From positions 29,757,708-29,821,707 of the forward strand of contig LR990039.1 in NCBI GenBank assembly GCA_905147135.1: a DNA stretch of 64,000 bases, written 5' to 3'. The translations under genes and the position numbers were made by a program. The notes under the pieces were generated by a model that was not told the origin of the DNA, ran no database searches, and saw only the letters and a program-made list of their open reading frames with translations. Positions 1-12,949 of the stretch are shown here, piece by piece; positions within the stretch are counted from its first letter, which is position 1, and every line of letters starts with the position of its first letter. This DNA comes from Blastobasis lacticolella (lineage: Eukaryota; Arthropoda; Insecta; Lepidoptera; Blastobasidae).

Positions 1-1750
1 CGCTTCCCGAGTGTCATACGGTACTTTTGATCCTGGAGGGTAAAGTCAAATGTTGACACAGATGCGTACTATATGGAGACGGCTACTAGCTACCAATATA
101 GTATCTGCCAAGTCGCATAAGTGCACACAGGTGCGTGGTGTATAATGTAAATGCATAAAACAGGACAAGCTCAATCGCGCCGTTAGGAATGTGACCGGAT
201 TCCGCGGCGACCGGCGTCCATGTTTCACTCACCCACTTGCATCGCTATTATGTCATTATCGCTGGCACTGGCAATGGCCTAAACATTCACCCTTGCCATA
301 AATAAACGTACATATTAGCGACGCAGTGATCATCACAGGGCTACTCTCGTGCGGCGTATTGGCAAACTGTTCGGCACATCCTAACTACGAGGACTCGTAG
401 ACATGTTTCATTATTTGGCAAATATAACTTTCTGATCTTCTGTGAGAGAGTGGGCTATTCTCCGTGCCACAATTTAAGAAGATAATGTAAACTGGTGGAA
501 ACCACCTGGGATCTAATCCCAATATGCTTAGTAACGTGATATTTCTTTATCCTCCCTGTTGACATTTTCTGGCGTGACTTGTTGGCAGTTGCCGCGGTCT
601 AGAGTTTTTAAAGCCGCTCTGACCACGTTTAAACTCATAAAGTAAATATACGACAATAACAAGTTATGGGGACAATTCGCTGAATGCACTGATGTGATTC
701 TTTATGTATATGTCCACCCATGTTACGTGTTTGGAAAACCGGGCCCTTAAGAGGGCGACCCTGAAAAACATTCACTGATCAGATCAGTAATGTTCTCAAT
801 AGAGCTGGGGTCTGAAATGGCAAGAATAAAAGGAGATGTATGAAAAGAGTTGTGGATATATGCGAGTTGTGTCAGGACAGAGCAAAGTGGCGGTCTATAG
901 TCTCTGCCTACCCCACCCGTGGGACACAGGCGTGAGCTTTATGTATGTGTGTATGTATGTATTACGTCTTAATACGAAATGCTTCCCGCGTTTCATAAAT
1001 AGGTATAGACATAAAAAAATACTATAACCGCGGTCAGGTCTTTGGCCAAGATTTTTTTTAAATAAATTTCCGTTTATACAATACAAAAATTAAAACAATC
1101 AGGTGGATCATAGGGTATTGGCTAGAAACTTTCAGAACAGCCATCACATACGTCGATCAATATAATCACAATATATCATTCAAGGGCTACCCAAACATAA
1201 AATTCTACACTTGAAATAAGCAAATTTTTGCAAGTTTGGAGTCTTAAATTACCTACAGGTAATAATAACCTACAGACAAAAAATTTCCGTTGTTTTTTCG
1301 CGATAGATTAATTAAGGACTAAACGGGTAGAGATGGATTTAATTTAATTCTCAGAACATTATAATGTTTACGCCGTCGTTCATGGCGAAGGAGGCAATAT
1401 TAACGAGAATAATATTTATTCCAATTAATGGCAGCAGGCAAATAACAAACAGTTTTCGTGTAAACAATGTTAATGGACCATGCCGTGACTAACATTATAA
1501 GTACAGTTAGAGTGTTTATAGTAGTTGGTATATTGTAGTATCGGCATCCGCACAGAAGCGGGCGGAGCGGGCGGAGCCCCGCCGCCGGATACGAGCAAAC
1601 ATTACATAACTTTGATTGTGTTTGTAAAAAGTTGGGGATTCCCTCCACTACAACAAACGCACTCGCGCCGACGCATCACCACTACACAAGTGTGCGTGTA
1701 ACCTTGCCTTCCTTTACATGTTAAACGCCGCCGGGCAATCCCTTTCCATA
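1..1750. other. no gene seen; intergenic or osa intronic DNA
   Basis: AT-rich DNA with only short chance reading frames. There is a small GC-rich patch near 1555-1595. Because osa runs leftwards from 19014 and its next exon was not found, this stretch may lie inside the first osa intron. Confidence 0.5.
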
Positions 1751-1790
1751 CGTATAAAAACCCAGCTACGACCGTATTGTTGAAAAGAAA

Positions 1791-2036
1791 ATGAATGAGA
1801 CGAGATTGACTGTTATTGCTATTATTATTTCACTTTATCGGGCTCCTGCGAGAGGCGATAAAAGACCTGCCGACCGGTTTACTTTTTATAGGTGTTTGTG
1901 CACAACAATGGGGAATAAATGGCATTCATCAAGTGACACTTCCATTTTTGTAGGCAGAACCTACCAGACGTCCGTACACTCGTTATACGTCCGTGTACCC
2001 CTTAAGATGCCAAATTACAAGACCGGAATTTATTAA
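1791..2036 (+). CDS. weak candidate small secreted-type ORF
   Basis: An 81-codon reading frame with no recognised family. A TATAAAA sits at 1753-1759, 38 bases before the ATG. The N-terminus has a short hydrophobic stretch (residues 6-15, with a run of Ile) that loosely resembles a signal peptide. An AATAAA lies at about 2039, directly after the stop. These three signals are the only reason to list it. The 5' leader would be only a few bases and the protein has no cysteine pattern or repeat, so chance is the more likely explanation. Confidence 0.12.
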   Translation: MNETRLTVIAIIISLYRAPARGDKRPADRFTFYRCLCTTMGNKWHSSSDTSIFVGRTYQTSVHSLYVRVPLKMPNYKTGIY

Positions 2037-2039
2037 AAA

Positions 2040-3447
2040 ATAAATACAAAAACTTGATAACATTTCATAAGAATGAATGTTTCTTTTTTTTTTTACTGTG
2101 CACACATTGTAATGCTAACGACTTTCCTTGGTCCAAAGCAAACACACGTTCGCATTGCACTGTACGTAAGTACACAATGCGCATAACAGGTGTTGTTGTC
2201 GATCAATCGAGTAAGAACGAGCGCGTGGCGTAGCTACCTGCTAATCTCGTGGCACGTCACGGACTAGCGGAAGGTGGTTAAATACAAATGTATGTGTGTA
2301 TTTAATTATAAGACTCTATAAATAGAAAGAGCATTACGTCGTGTTATGCGGTCGGTTACGGCAAGTTATTTCGGTCGGCGGCGTCACGTCACGAGTTCCC
2401 GTGAATGTCAAGCTCGTGGTAACTAGGTATTGCGGCGCGCGGCGGGCAACAGGTGGCCTGCATTGCACCGCGGTCTTGCCTAATAAACATTCCATCAGCC
2501 AGAAACCGTTAACGAGCGCAATAAACGTCCTGAAGTTCGATACTGAGCCGCGAGACGGCGCGATCGGCGCCGTTCGTGCTCACCCCACGCGCCTGACTTA
2601 CAAATATACCTATAAAACAAAACCGTTATCGTAGTTTACGTTTTTCGGAAGATTTAGTGCTTCATCTATTTACAATTTTTCAAATTAAACATTGCTACAA
2701 AATGTTTCAAACACTTCAGAAAGTAAACAAGATACAAATCTAAAGGCTGACCTTGTTCTCACCCTACATTGATCGACAAATAAATCCCTGTAATACTCCA
2801 CATAGATGCGGTCGTGACCTTTCATGTAGGTATACTTCTCTGTATAGACGCCCTCCCATTATGTACCGCGGATTAAAGAAACGTTCACCCCTCTCGGAGG
2901 ATGCGGCAATGGCGAGTCGTGCACTTAGGGTTCCGTTGACTCACAAAGTACGTAAAGCGGCGGTCGAGTGAAGCCAACAAACTGGCAATGTTTAAGGTTG
3001 CCGCAGTTGAATGTGGCAAACTTTCTTCGTCAAGACTGGACCGAACAGCGATTGTTACACAAGAATTAATAGGTACCTACTTCATTTGATTGAGTCCGTC
3101 AACTCTCACTCTCAGTTATTGTGATTTTAATACCGAAATAAATACTATAATAAGCTAATAATGCATAATAACTAGGTACAACGTGATTGCAATTATGGAA
3201 ATAATAACTTTATTTTCCTTAACATACGAAATGTCAACGTAAAGCATGGCATTATTACTTGCAGAGAGATAATCTCGTATGAAACTCCTAAGGGAAGTAA
3301 AGTCATTTGGAACGTTAATATTCGTATGAAAGCTCTTAGCATGGAGACATTAACATGTACATTTAATCAAATGTCGCACTTTTTTCTTTTATCACACAAA
3401 AGAAAGAAAAAAAAACCCGGTCAATACGTCTCGGCCTACGTGCTGCG
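2040..3447. other. no gene seen
   Basis: Mixed composition, with a GC-richer segment at about 2330-2600 that holds an open frame of about 97 codons with no recognisable motif. Nothing supports a gene. Confidence 0.5.
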
Positions 3448-3946
3448 TAGGGTTCCGTACTTGCCTGTCAATATGCATGGTTTAAAGAGGGCTTTTTGAT
3501 ACTATAAACACATTAAATTATAAATGGACCTAGCTCCTATACATCTTGTATGGAATATTTGTTAATCCAACTAGACGTCATATGTAGGTTGTAAACTTTT
3601 TTGTTATGTAACTATAAATTGACAGTTTTCGGATACTTTCCTTTACTTGTGCTACATGGCATTGCTACTTGCCTAATTTCATGATTCTAGGTCAACGGGA
3701 AATATCCTATAGGTTTTGATTCCCTTGCGAGCGTCAAAATATGCAGCATAAACGGCCATATCTTTTGATTACGTTGACTTAGAAGTTAAAATTTTTCAGA
3801 ATGAGTATTTGATATTAATTTCAGCAAGAAACCCCTACGCGTTCCTGAGAAAAAGGATATTGACGGACGGACAGACAGATGAACGGAAGGACAACAAAGT
3901 GACCCTATAAGGGTCCCGTTTGTTTCTTTTGAGGTACGGAATCCTA
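3448..3946. repeat. interspersed repeat with GTTCCGTAC ends
   Basis: A segment of about 500 bases bounded by short inverted ends: TAGGGTTCCGTAC on the left and, on the opposite strand of the right end, TAGGATTCCGTAC. The right part carries the GACGGACGGACAGACAGA tract and the ACCCTATAAGGGTCCCGTTT motif. I recognise these as a very common lepidopteran interspersed repeat. A fragment of a similar end (CGGAACCCTAAA) is seen at about 26203. No coding capacity. Confidence 0.6.
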
Positions 3947-4381
3947 AAAAGATGCGGTTGCAAATCTGTGACTAAATACTAGGCGGTATGGTTGCAGAAC
4001 CTTACGACTGCTCAAATTGAGCAACCGGTAAAAAAGCAAAAAATGTGCTTTAGAAATGGGTTTCCTATTATTTTTATTTAATCTTTGTTTGATGATTCAT
4101 AATGTAATGTGCTGTAACATTCTTGTTAAATAAAGAAAAAGAAAAAAATTCTAAGTACCAAATCATTTACAAATTTTATTTTACGGTTACTTGACTCCAG
4201 AGTTTGTTAAATTAGACGCTAATGTTAAATGAGAAAGTTCAAAATTATTTTTTTCAATTGTATTTAAAATACTATTAAAATGAAACAAAACAATAAAGAA
4301 ATTTTTAAATATCTTAAGTAACAAAAAAGTTATGAGACTTTAATGTTGCGATTGCAAGTTTAATTTCGTTAGAATTCGTGC

Positions 4382-5586
4382 GTGACGTCACCATGCCGGC
4401 AGCCCGGCCGCCATTATGCCGCTACCCATACACTCGTACTCTTGGTGATTATATCTTTGGAAAAGCAGTGGCTAGCTAGATACTTGAACTATTCACAGAA
4501 TATACGTTCCTATGGCCGCTATAACACTAAATAAATAAATAAATAAAATAAATAAATAAATAATAATAATATAATTAAAAATAAGGGGGTCTCCGTACAT
4601 GAAACGTGATTTTATGGCGTTTGCAAAGGTATTTAGTTTTTTTGTCGCATAAATGGTACGTACAGCTTACAAGCATAAAATTTTTGGAGAGCGGCACTGG
4701 TCTAGTGGCAGCGTGCTTGTTGGACCGATAACCAATGTTAAGCAATGCTTGCAATGTCCCGGGAACTGGATGGGTGAACGTTTAGTACTTTGTTGTTTGA
4801 ACTTGGGCACTGCAATCCCAATATCGTTGGCTAAACGAGGTTGACCAAGGTCAACCCTGGTCTACCATCCTGGTCAATGTGTAACTGCACTGCAACGAGC
4901 TCGCTACTTGTTAGATGTACCTCCTAATACCGTTGGCGAATCGAGGTTGACCAAGGTCAACCCTGGTCTACCGTCCTAGTCAACGTGTAAACTTTAGGTT
5001 ACAACCAGCCTTAGCATCCACAAGTGTGGTTGACCAAGGTCAACCCTGGTCAACCAACTTGGTCAATGCTGGGGAACTTAGCCTAGAATTAGGCCTAAGT
5101 CTAGGCCTACGCTTAGGTTACAACAAGTCGCAGAGTTCCTTTGCGTTGACCAGGATATTTAACCAGGGTTTATTTGGTCAACATCGCTTTGCCAACATAA
5201 TGTGTGGCGTGCGCGATATGGTGCTCAAGTTCAACAGCCTCAAAGTACGAAACGGTCACCCATCCAGTTCCCAGACATTGCGAGCATTGCTACCTAGGTT
5301 ATTTGTCTCGCAAGCACATTGCCGCTAGACCAGTGCCGCTCTTGAAATATTGATGCTTGAAGTTTAAAAAAAAATACCCTTAAAATCACGTTACTTAACT
5401 AAGACTCCCCCTTATTTTAGATATTTTATCATTATTATTATGTGTTGTTATAGCGGCCATAGTAACACTTACTCTATAGAAAGTTCCAGTGTCTAGGTAT
5501 TGCGGTTCCAAAGATACAGTGACAAAGAGTAAGAGTGTATGGGTAGCGCCATAGCGGCGGCCAGGCTGCCGGCCTGGTGACGTCAC
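4382..5586. mobile_element. fold-back element with very long inverted arms
   Basis: The two ends are long imperfect inverted repeats. GTGACGTCACC at 4382 mirrors GGTGACGTCAC at 5576-5586. Further inward, the GCCGGCAGCC block, the (TAAA)n/(TAATAA)n tract, the GTGATTTTA block and a tRNA-like block (GCACTGGTCTAGTGGC at 4694, mirrored near 5325) are each repeated in reverse order. The arms are about 600 bases each. The middle holds three direct copies of a motif containing GGTTGACC-AA-GGTCAACC (about 4840, 4947 and 5030). The TGGTCTAGTGGC block resembles a tRNA A box. Related fragments occur near 35790 and 56855. No transposase is visible, so it would be non-autonomous. Confidence 0.75.
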
Positions 5587-8500
5587 AGCTAGATCGCGGC
5601 GGTAATAAACTCAGCCATTTATTGACGAATTTCGAAAATTTTTGCACTGGGTCATTAGTTTTGATTTATATTTTAACACAATAACATTAAATATGGCAAT
5701 ATGCACATTAGGATACTAATTTTTTGATCTATTATTGGTCATTATGTAACTAAAGGGGTGTAAAGTAGCTTCACATCTGGGATAAAACTGTTTTAGTCAT
5801 GGGCGGGTTGAGTCTCTCCCTTCACTTAGAATTCAATATGCCGCCCATGACGTAAGACACTGCTTTATCCCACTGTTGTATAATCTACTATTACCGTTTC
5901 CAAGGTATAGGGATAGACGAAGTCCATCATTCTGAAACTGTTGCATCACAAGGAAATGTGTAAAAATTGATTTCATAATTTTTGCATCCAATTTTGTCGT
6001 ACTGGACAAGACAATATCTCATAGTAATTACTATTAGAAATTTTGTTCACCATGTTGAAACAAGTTTCAGCTCAAATATAGGGCAATACAATAATAGTGT
6101 AATTTTTATAATGAGACTTACTGTTTTAATTTCTGTAAAAAAAGTTGTCTAAAATGCGTCAATGTCAATGACCTTACCAGAGGTCATTGCAACTTGGGAG
6201 CAATCAGCTGATGAGCTTTGCAATCAAACGTTTTGTAGGCTGAAGTCACGCAATTAATAGGTTAGTAACGTTTTTCATTCACGTGGGTGGATTTAGGATA
6301 TTTTTAGCGGATATAGCATTGTTATTGTGACTTATGACGTACCGAATATATCATCATTATTTTTTACAGTTTTTTGTTAGACTATAGGGTCTTAGAAAAA
6401 CAAAGTATGCTACGTAGACACTAAAACGTGCAAGATCTAAAGTTTGGCTGATCCTTAGCTTCGCTAATCCGACATTTTGATTCCGGGCGACCGAAGAAGG
6501 GAACGGGCAATTACATGACGGTTCGCCGAGGTTTAACGACCCCATTACAACATTCAACGTACTGACTGTATGAATGAATGCAAGCCGCGTGACGAGTGAC
6601 GCTTTTATTCGCCAACGATTTGCGAATCAAATCTTGACTCTGCCTGCGATGGTGACATCTATCTTGTAACGAATTTACATACATACATACTCATGCCCTT
6701 ATCATACACGGGTAGGCATAACAATTATATCCTGAAAAACGCTTTTGAAACTTCACTATTAAGAAGAAAGTCCTGTAAGCATATTCGAGACGGGATAGGA
6801 ACGAGAACCGCATTCAGAAAGCAACATCCATAAAGCTGTCAGTACGTGCACGTATCGAACGGTACAAGTTCCACATAGCCGGTGAAACGTGAAACACTAT
6901 TGGGCATTGATAGGGGTGGTGTTTCATTAGGGCAATTTCCGGCAGCCGTCCGGGCCGGGCGGCCGCAATGTCCGCCGATTATCGGGCGCCGCGCGCTGAG
7001 CCGCAGCTAGGACTAGACAAGCCGCATTGATTTTACGAAATTCACATCACAGACGGCGAACGAACGGCCCCCGGCGGCCCATTCATCTCGTTTTCATGTA
7101 CACACCGCAGCCGTTGCGGGCTGAAAGTGAGAGCGGAATTCACTACGGCACTAGCTTCACGCACACCACCTAGGTACCTATGGGACGTACGGGGTTAAGC
7201 CCACGTAATTGATATTGATTCTGTCCTACTAATCCCGACTGAGATGGAGTGTTTCGATTTGATAGTTTGCACTGCAATGTTGGAACAATATATTAACCTA
7301 CATGTAGATAGTATGGATATACTAGTGCGATGTAGTTAGGCTTTAGTGATTAAACCGTTTCGGAAAATTCAAAGTGATACGTATGCTTTCGTCAAATCTA
7401 GTACACCCGTACATGCATCACTTTCACTGGAAAAAGGAAACAGGCGAACCAGTCCATTGAAACTCACAGGTACGCCGAGAACCTGTCTCCAGTGAAAATA
7501 AATCCGATCGATACACAAAGGCGTGCCGTTGAGCGTGTCTTGGAAAATCTAAGATACGACTTTGTTATAGGTAGATAAACATATATCAACATCACACACA
7601 GCTAAATCTAAATATAGCGGGCGCCGATATCAGCGGCTCGCCCTTGAACCAGTCGCACGGAAACATTTTATTATTATTACCGAGCTGTCGGCGAGCACGA
7701 GTATATTGGGTCGTCGACCCCGCTACCACGTGTCTCCTTATCGGCAACTATCTAACACGATTGTGGGTAAACAACATACCTAACGAGATAAATGACTAAT
7801 TCCACAAGGCTCCTCTATTCATGCCATTCATAAATAATTGGCGTAACGTCATAGCAATTTCAACAACAAACACCGCCCGTCAATACGAAGATGTGCTTCG
7901 GAGTTTGCGACGACCAAGTCATCACTTTATATTATTGAATTTTAACAGTATAAAATATAGATCTTATTTGTGCATTTGACAGGTACGTGCACATATTATC
8001 ACATATGTCCTGCTGCTTAATTGAACACATAAAATGCTAGCCTTAAACTTTCACGGTTAAAATCGAGCGAAAAGAGCTCGAGCTTCTTGATTTGTGTTAA
8101 TAACGCAAGAAGCCCAAAAAGAGAGGCAGCCGACGAACGAAAGCTTATAATTGCAAATCCGCGAGGAGCTCAAACAAAAAGCGTGCCGTGAGAAGTGGGT
8201 CAGTTACGTAAGCGGTGTTTGCTCAGCGGGCGCGGCCCACACCGGCTACACTGGCACATCCTTACAAATGCGTACGACCTTGGATGTGAACTCGAAAGTG
8301 TAAACAGGCACGTGCTCGATGCATTGTTTTATGGTCGCCCTCGAGCACCGCGCCGCGCTCGCTAGGATTTGCACGTGGTCGCCGAGCGGCCGCCGGCGCC
8401 CGGCCGCCCGGCCGCGCCCCCCCGGAAAGCAGGTCACAATTTGACAATTCACTAAATACTATTTGCTATACCAACATCAATTTGTACCTATATTGATCCA

Positions 8501-10299
8501 TTTAGATATTGTATAAAATGAATTAGTAAAAACTAAACGCTGATAAAATTAGAGTTTAGTTTCACATGTCGTTTCGCCAATAAACACACCCGTGTAAGAA
8601 ATCTTCAAGTTGAAAGGTGTCCCTGGGAATAAGTAGCTTCCTGAGCGTTGGTTGGAGTCACATAACTGCACATAACTAAGTCAACCCCAAAGTATTGTCG
8701 GACACAGCATTTACTTAATATTTATTTACATTAAAGTAAAATAACAAGTTCAAATAACCGAACCGTACCAACTTCCGTAGGTAAACTTTTCAAACTTCGG
8801 GAAATAATGTTTCTCAATTAAATTAAAACAAAGTACTCTAGGTAGAACAATCAACTATCAACTTGGTTACGCGGTTGTGGAAACTTTCGTACCCCCCCGA
8901 CGAACTGTCGAGCGCTCTGAACCTCCTCCTGGAGGCTAAGAACGACCCGACGGAGCCCCTCCCTGCCGTTTCAGCGGCCCCCGTAGGCCCCCAATCCCAA
9001 TCCACAGCAGCTCGCTATAATTTCTCCAACGTATGCTCAGTAAGGAGTGACGCTGAGCGCACCCCGTCCCTACGGGGTATTTAGTACGTATGCGCCTAGG
9101 TTTCTTTTTGGCGAGTCGTGCATAACCAGTCCGGCCGGCCGGCTGGTACTCATGAGAGTTCACCTCCTCCTTCCCAACCGCTACCGGAGAGTGCCCATTC
9201 CCTTTGCGCTGGGCGCAAAAACAAAAGTGGTCTCGTCAAAATAACAATTGGTACAAAAAACAACTTTCCGGCTTTTAGTTGAGCTGAAATTTGGTATACC
9301 TGTGTGACTTGAATGACAATACATTAATATGGTATCATGGAGCTGGTCTGATGATAGAGCCGGGAGGTGGTCATAGGAACTTATGAACGCCAACAAGATA
9401 ACCCATTGTGTTTGGGCTCTTTGGAATGGTCTAGCATGATATGTACTATACCGCACAATAAAAGCTTGATAGAAAAACATTTTTGTCATTTGAGGGTAGA
9501 GACTTATTTTATTGAGACTATCTGCCACTAGAATTATATAGAATTTATCCATTACAAACAAACAAACCGACAAACAATCAAATATTTGCTCATTAATATT
9601 CGTATAGATGTAATTATTTTAGTGGTTTATTTTACTCGACTGTGCTTTATTATAACAATAAAATTTTCTGCGAATTGGGAATTTTTCGTTTCTGATATGC
9701 GAGTCGTTGTTGTAGAAGGTACTAGTACCTTCTACAAAACTACTTTCACAACCGGACGAGCCTAATACATCAAATGGAGACAAAAACAGGGCGTTCGATG
9801 TTTGGAGAAAGCCCTCAATTGCGGTAACACTATTCATAACATTGGTTTCGTGTCGAATCACAGAACGAGACGCGCGTCTCCATGCGCATGTACCTAGTGT
9901 AGAAGTACTCTACAACAATGCTATACCACCATTAAAATAGTGCTACCTCGCCTCGACCCGGTGAAACCCCTGATATCCAAGACACAGGTCTCTGACCTAC
10001 TTTGGTTTCAGAAGTTTCAATATATTTGACCTCAATACTAGGTATATTGTCTGTGCTTTCTGTATACCTATTACATACATTGTATTTTTATAGCCGGTAA
10101 ATTTTCGAATTACATTATTTCTTATTACCTAGACATGGGGCTGTCATCAAATAACGTGAACAGTTACAACTTAAAATTGACAATCACAACGCATGTCAAT
10201 ATAAATATGGTAAACTGCGAGCACGTACAAATAGTTATAAACCCGCAATATAAACAAAATCTAGCTATAATATCTAACGATATCTAAGGATCTAGCGAT
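5587..10299. other. no gene seen; mixed intergenic DNA
   Basis: No exon with recognisable homology was found on either strand. GC-rich patches occur at 6940-7090 and 8330-8430. The block at about 9180-9573 (minus) is open for 130 codons. It looks to me like a common lepidopteran non-coding repeat, and no protein family was recognised. A (CATA)n microsatellite is at about 6670. Confidence 0.45.
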
Positions 10300-10600
10300 C
10301 ATCACATGTTATCGTTTCGATTACCGTGGTATCTCAAGACGAAGGTCTTTGACCAGTGTTTTGTCAGTAATGACCTACGGAATGGATACGTGGTCGCACA
10401 CAGTGGCTTTGGTAGAAAGCTCACTGTCTCTGTGGCTCTTAGGATTACTGAATCAGTAGTGAGGCGGGCATGCGAACCTAGAACACTGACATAACCCAAA
10501 GGATTGTCGGGATAAGTGGCAGTGGGCAGCACAAAGCTCGCAGAACAGATAGCCGTTGGGGCAGTCAAGTTCTCGAGTGGCGACCACGTCTGACGTTTAC
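10300..10600 (+). mobile_element. decayed RTE-like LINE, C-terminal end of ORF
   Basis: In broken frames on the plus strand there is a 'LKTKVFDQC' segment followed further on by 'DKWQWA', the hallmark order at the C-terminal end of RTE-like reverse transcriptase proteins. It is the same family as the minus-strand copy at 15755-16225. Stops and frameshifts are present, so it is inactive. Confidence 0.55.
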
Positions 10601-11331
10601 ATTACGTTAACAAAATGAAAAGATTTGTATCGTTGTGTTTTTATTTGTCTCTGCTACACATAGAATGCTACATTTTTGTCCTAAAATAATAAGTTCCGCG
10701 GGAAAGTTGATTGTTTACAGAGATCCGAACTGAGCGCGGGTGAAAGCCGCTGAGAACGGCTAGTAAACCACATTATTTAATTGTGGTAAAACGTATACCC
10801 TGCTTATTATTTAATTTTGTCTCCTTTTTGCGGAAAGTTTTTATTTAATAATCTAGTCGCTTTTGTTTCTTACGTTTTGTAAGTATTTAAAAAAATATAT
10901 GGATCGTTTAATAATCTCTTTCAAGTAGTGCTATATGTTTCTGCTATTTTAGCCGTTGCGTGTGGCAAGCTTGTTAACCGCTAGCGCACACTGGGCTAGA
11001 CTAAGTGGCCAAGTTGTAGGTTGTAGTTGCATACTTAAGGACTTTGGAACCAATCGACATGCAACAGACAAAGCCAGTGCTACGGGGCATCTAATACCGC
11101 TCAATAGACTTCGATCCTTGCGTCACTAGCCACGTATTCACGGAGAGAGAAGATGTATGCTAATTCTGCCAACCACATTGTACACTCTATCTGTATAGCA
11201 AGTATAAAGTAAGATTGGGAGCGCGTCACTTGCTACGCCATTGCGGCATAGACCATAGTCAAAACTCAAAACAGTCGTCACGACAAGAGCCTACGCCGAT
11301 ACGGCTACCACGTGGCGTTTAATCCCACCAA

Positions 11332-11482
11332 CCAGTGGCCCTAGCACAAGTGTGACCGCGACAAAGCTCGCGCCGCGACAGAGCGTTTATCTCTTTCTCT
11401 CAATACTAAGACGAAAGAGATAGCTATACCGCGCTTTTTCTCGCTTATCGCGCGCGAGAGCAACTTGTGCTAGGCCTACAGG
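11332..11482. mobile_element. MITE, family CCAGT, copy 1
   Basis: A 151-base element with inverted ends: CCAGTGGCCCTAGCACAAG on the left, and CCTGTAGGCCTAGCACAAG as the reverse complement of the right end. The interior is closely similar to the copy at 13790-13953. It has no coding capacity. No clear target-site duplication was seen. Confidence 0.75.
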
Positions 11483-11829
11483 CTTGTCACAATGGTCTTT
11501 CAACACACTGTTTCCGTGTATACAGCGATCGTACATACCTAAACCTAGACCTGGCCCTGGTAGTTTTAACCGAGTCCAGCTCAGGTCTTCGCTTCTGGAC
11601 AAGTTGCACAACGCATCTGGATGAGTTTTGGAAATGTTATCTCCGCTTCATAGTCATCTTGATCGGTTTCAACATCACATGTGAGACTGATATCGTCCAT
11701 TATTTTCACTAACCACGTGTGATCGAGGCCGCAGGCACGCAGGCCTTCCTGGCCTGCCTGTTCGGGTTGCGCTAAGTACAGATTCCAGGTATCTGATCGT
11801 AAGCGTGCGCTTGACATCATCTTGCCTTG

Positions 11830-12614
11830 CCTATGCGAACTATGTACTGCAGACCAAGAACTCGATATTCGACTTATTTAGCTTCAGACCGCCATGACGG
11901 CGGTATAATCCCACCAGATAATCTCACGAGGGACATAGTCAAAGGCCTGTCCAAAAATAGGTAATGCATGAGAGTTATCAGTGCAAATACGGAGTCTATA
12001 GAACCCACATACTGTTCGAAACTATTGACAATCCGAGAGTGTACACTCCTGTCAGATCCGAGAATCCATAAAACGTCCGAAGAGTTGCATGGAGTAAGAC
12101 ATCTTTAGGATCGTACCGCGATAGTCATTAGTGCCCTCCCGTGCCTACCGTTACCTTTAAAGACAGAAGTAATTATAGTCAGCCTCCATTGGTTGGGTAT
12201 CTTCCCGGTGAGGAGGATGCGATTATAAAGGTCGGTAAGGATGCTCACACCACGAGAGCCCATCGATTTCCACGTCTCAATAGGGACTCTATCGGGTCCG
12301 CCAGGTTTCCTGTTCTTCGTGCGATGAAGAGCCGTCTCGACTTCCTCAGGCGTTATCGGTGACACAAGTCCTTAGTTCGGAAGGAGGTCCGATAGCTGCT
12401 TGTTCAGCAGCTGGGGGAAATAAGAGATCCATTTGTTTTTTCCCGCGCGGTGGTCGCATAACAGGTTACAGTGTGGGTCACTTACGCAACGGCACGTGGA
12501 TGTCATGTGCCGCTTTGACCGTTGATCGAGCCAGCTAGTAAATGAGGTTTTGCCCCTCCGACGATTCCAACTTATCGTACAATCTCTGTTTGTGTTCCAA
12601 TAAAGTTGAGTCAT
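11830..12614 (-). mobile_element. decayed RTE-like LINE reverse transcriptase fragment
   Basis: Reading leftwards, it starts with the linker before the reverse transcriptase ('ISYFPQLLNK', about 12410). Then comes the RT N-terminal block 'ITPEEVETALHRTKNRKPGG' (12358-12300), which matches the RTE-clade pattern of hydrophobic-EE-V-x-A-L-K-N-R-K-x-x-G-P-D. A later frame gives 'FDYVPREIIWW' (about 11945), the region following the first catalytic aspartate block. Frameshifts and stops break it. It is a dead copy distinct from the neighbouring fragment at 12950-15690. Confidence 0.7.
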
Positions 12615-12949
12615 TCCTTATCAAACCACACAATTTTACCCAGCTACCACACCAAACTGTTCCTACTTATCTTTTGTGAGATATGTTGTTACCTGGCGAA
12701 GTGAAGAGAGACAGAGGAAAGTGGATTTTGGCAAACAAAGCAAGCAATACGACGTGTGACAACACTGATAAGTGATATTACTGAAAATGAACTATCTTTC
12801 CTTTAAAATTAAATGTAAGTGATAAACATGACCCCGCAATTTAAAGTATCCCCAGTCTACGGTACAAATAATAATACATATCTTGATCTGTGAGAGCTGT
12901 CATCACAACAACAACAAATTTTGTTGATTTTTTCTATTTTTATAGTCCG

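Noticed and set aside
4653..5328. Open frames in the centre of the fold-back element as a transposase
   Set aside because: Low complexity from repeated GGTTGACC motifs; no catalytic motif.
9181..9573. 130-codon minus-strand frame
   Set aside because: Resembles a widespread lepidopteran non-coding repeat; no domain, splice site or promoter support.
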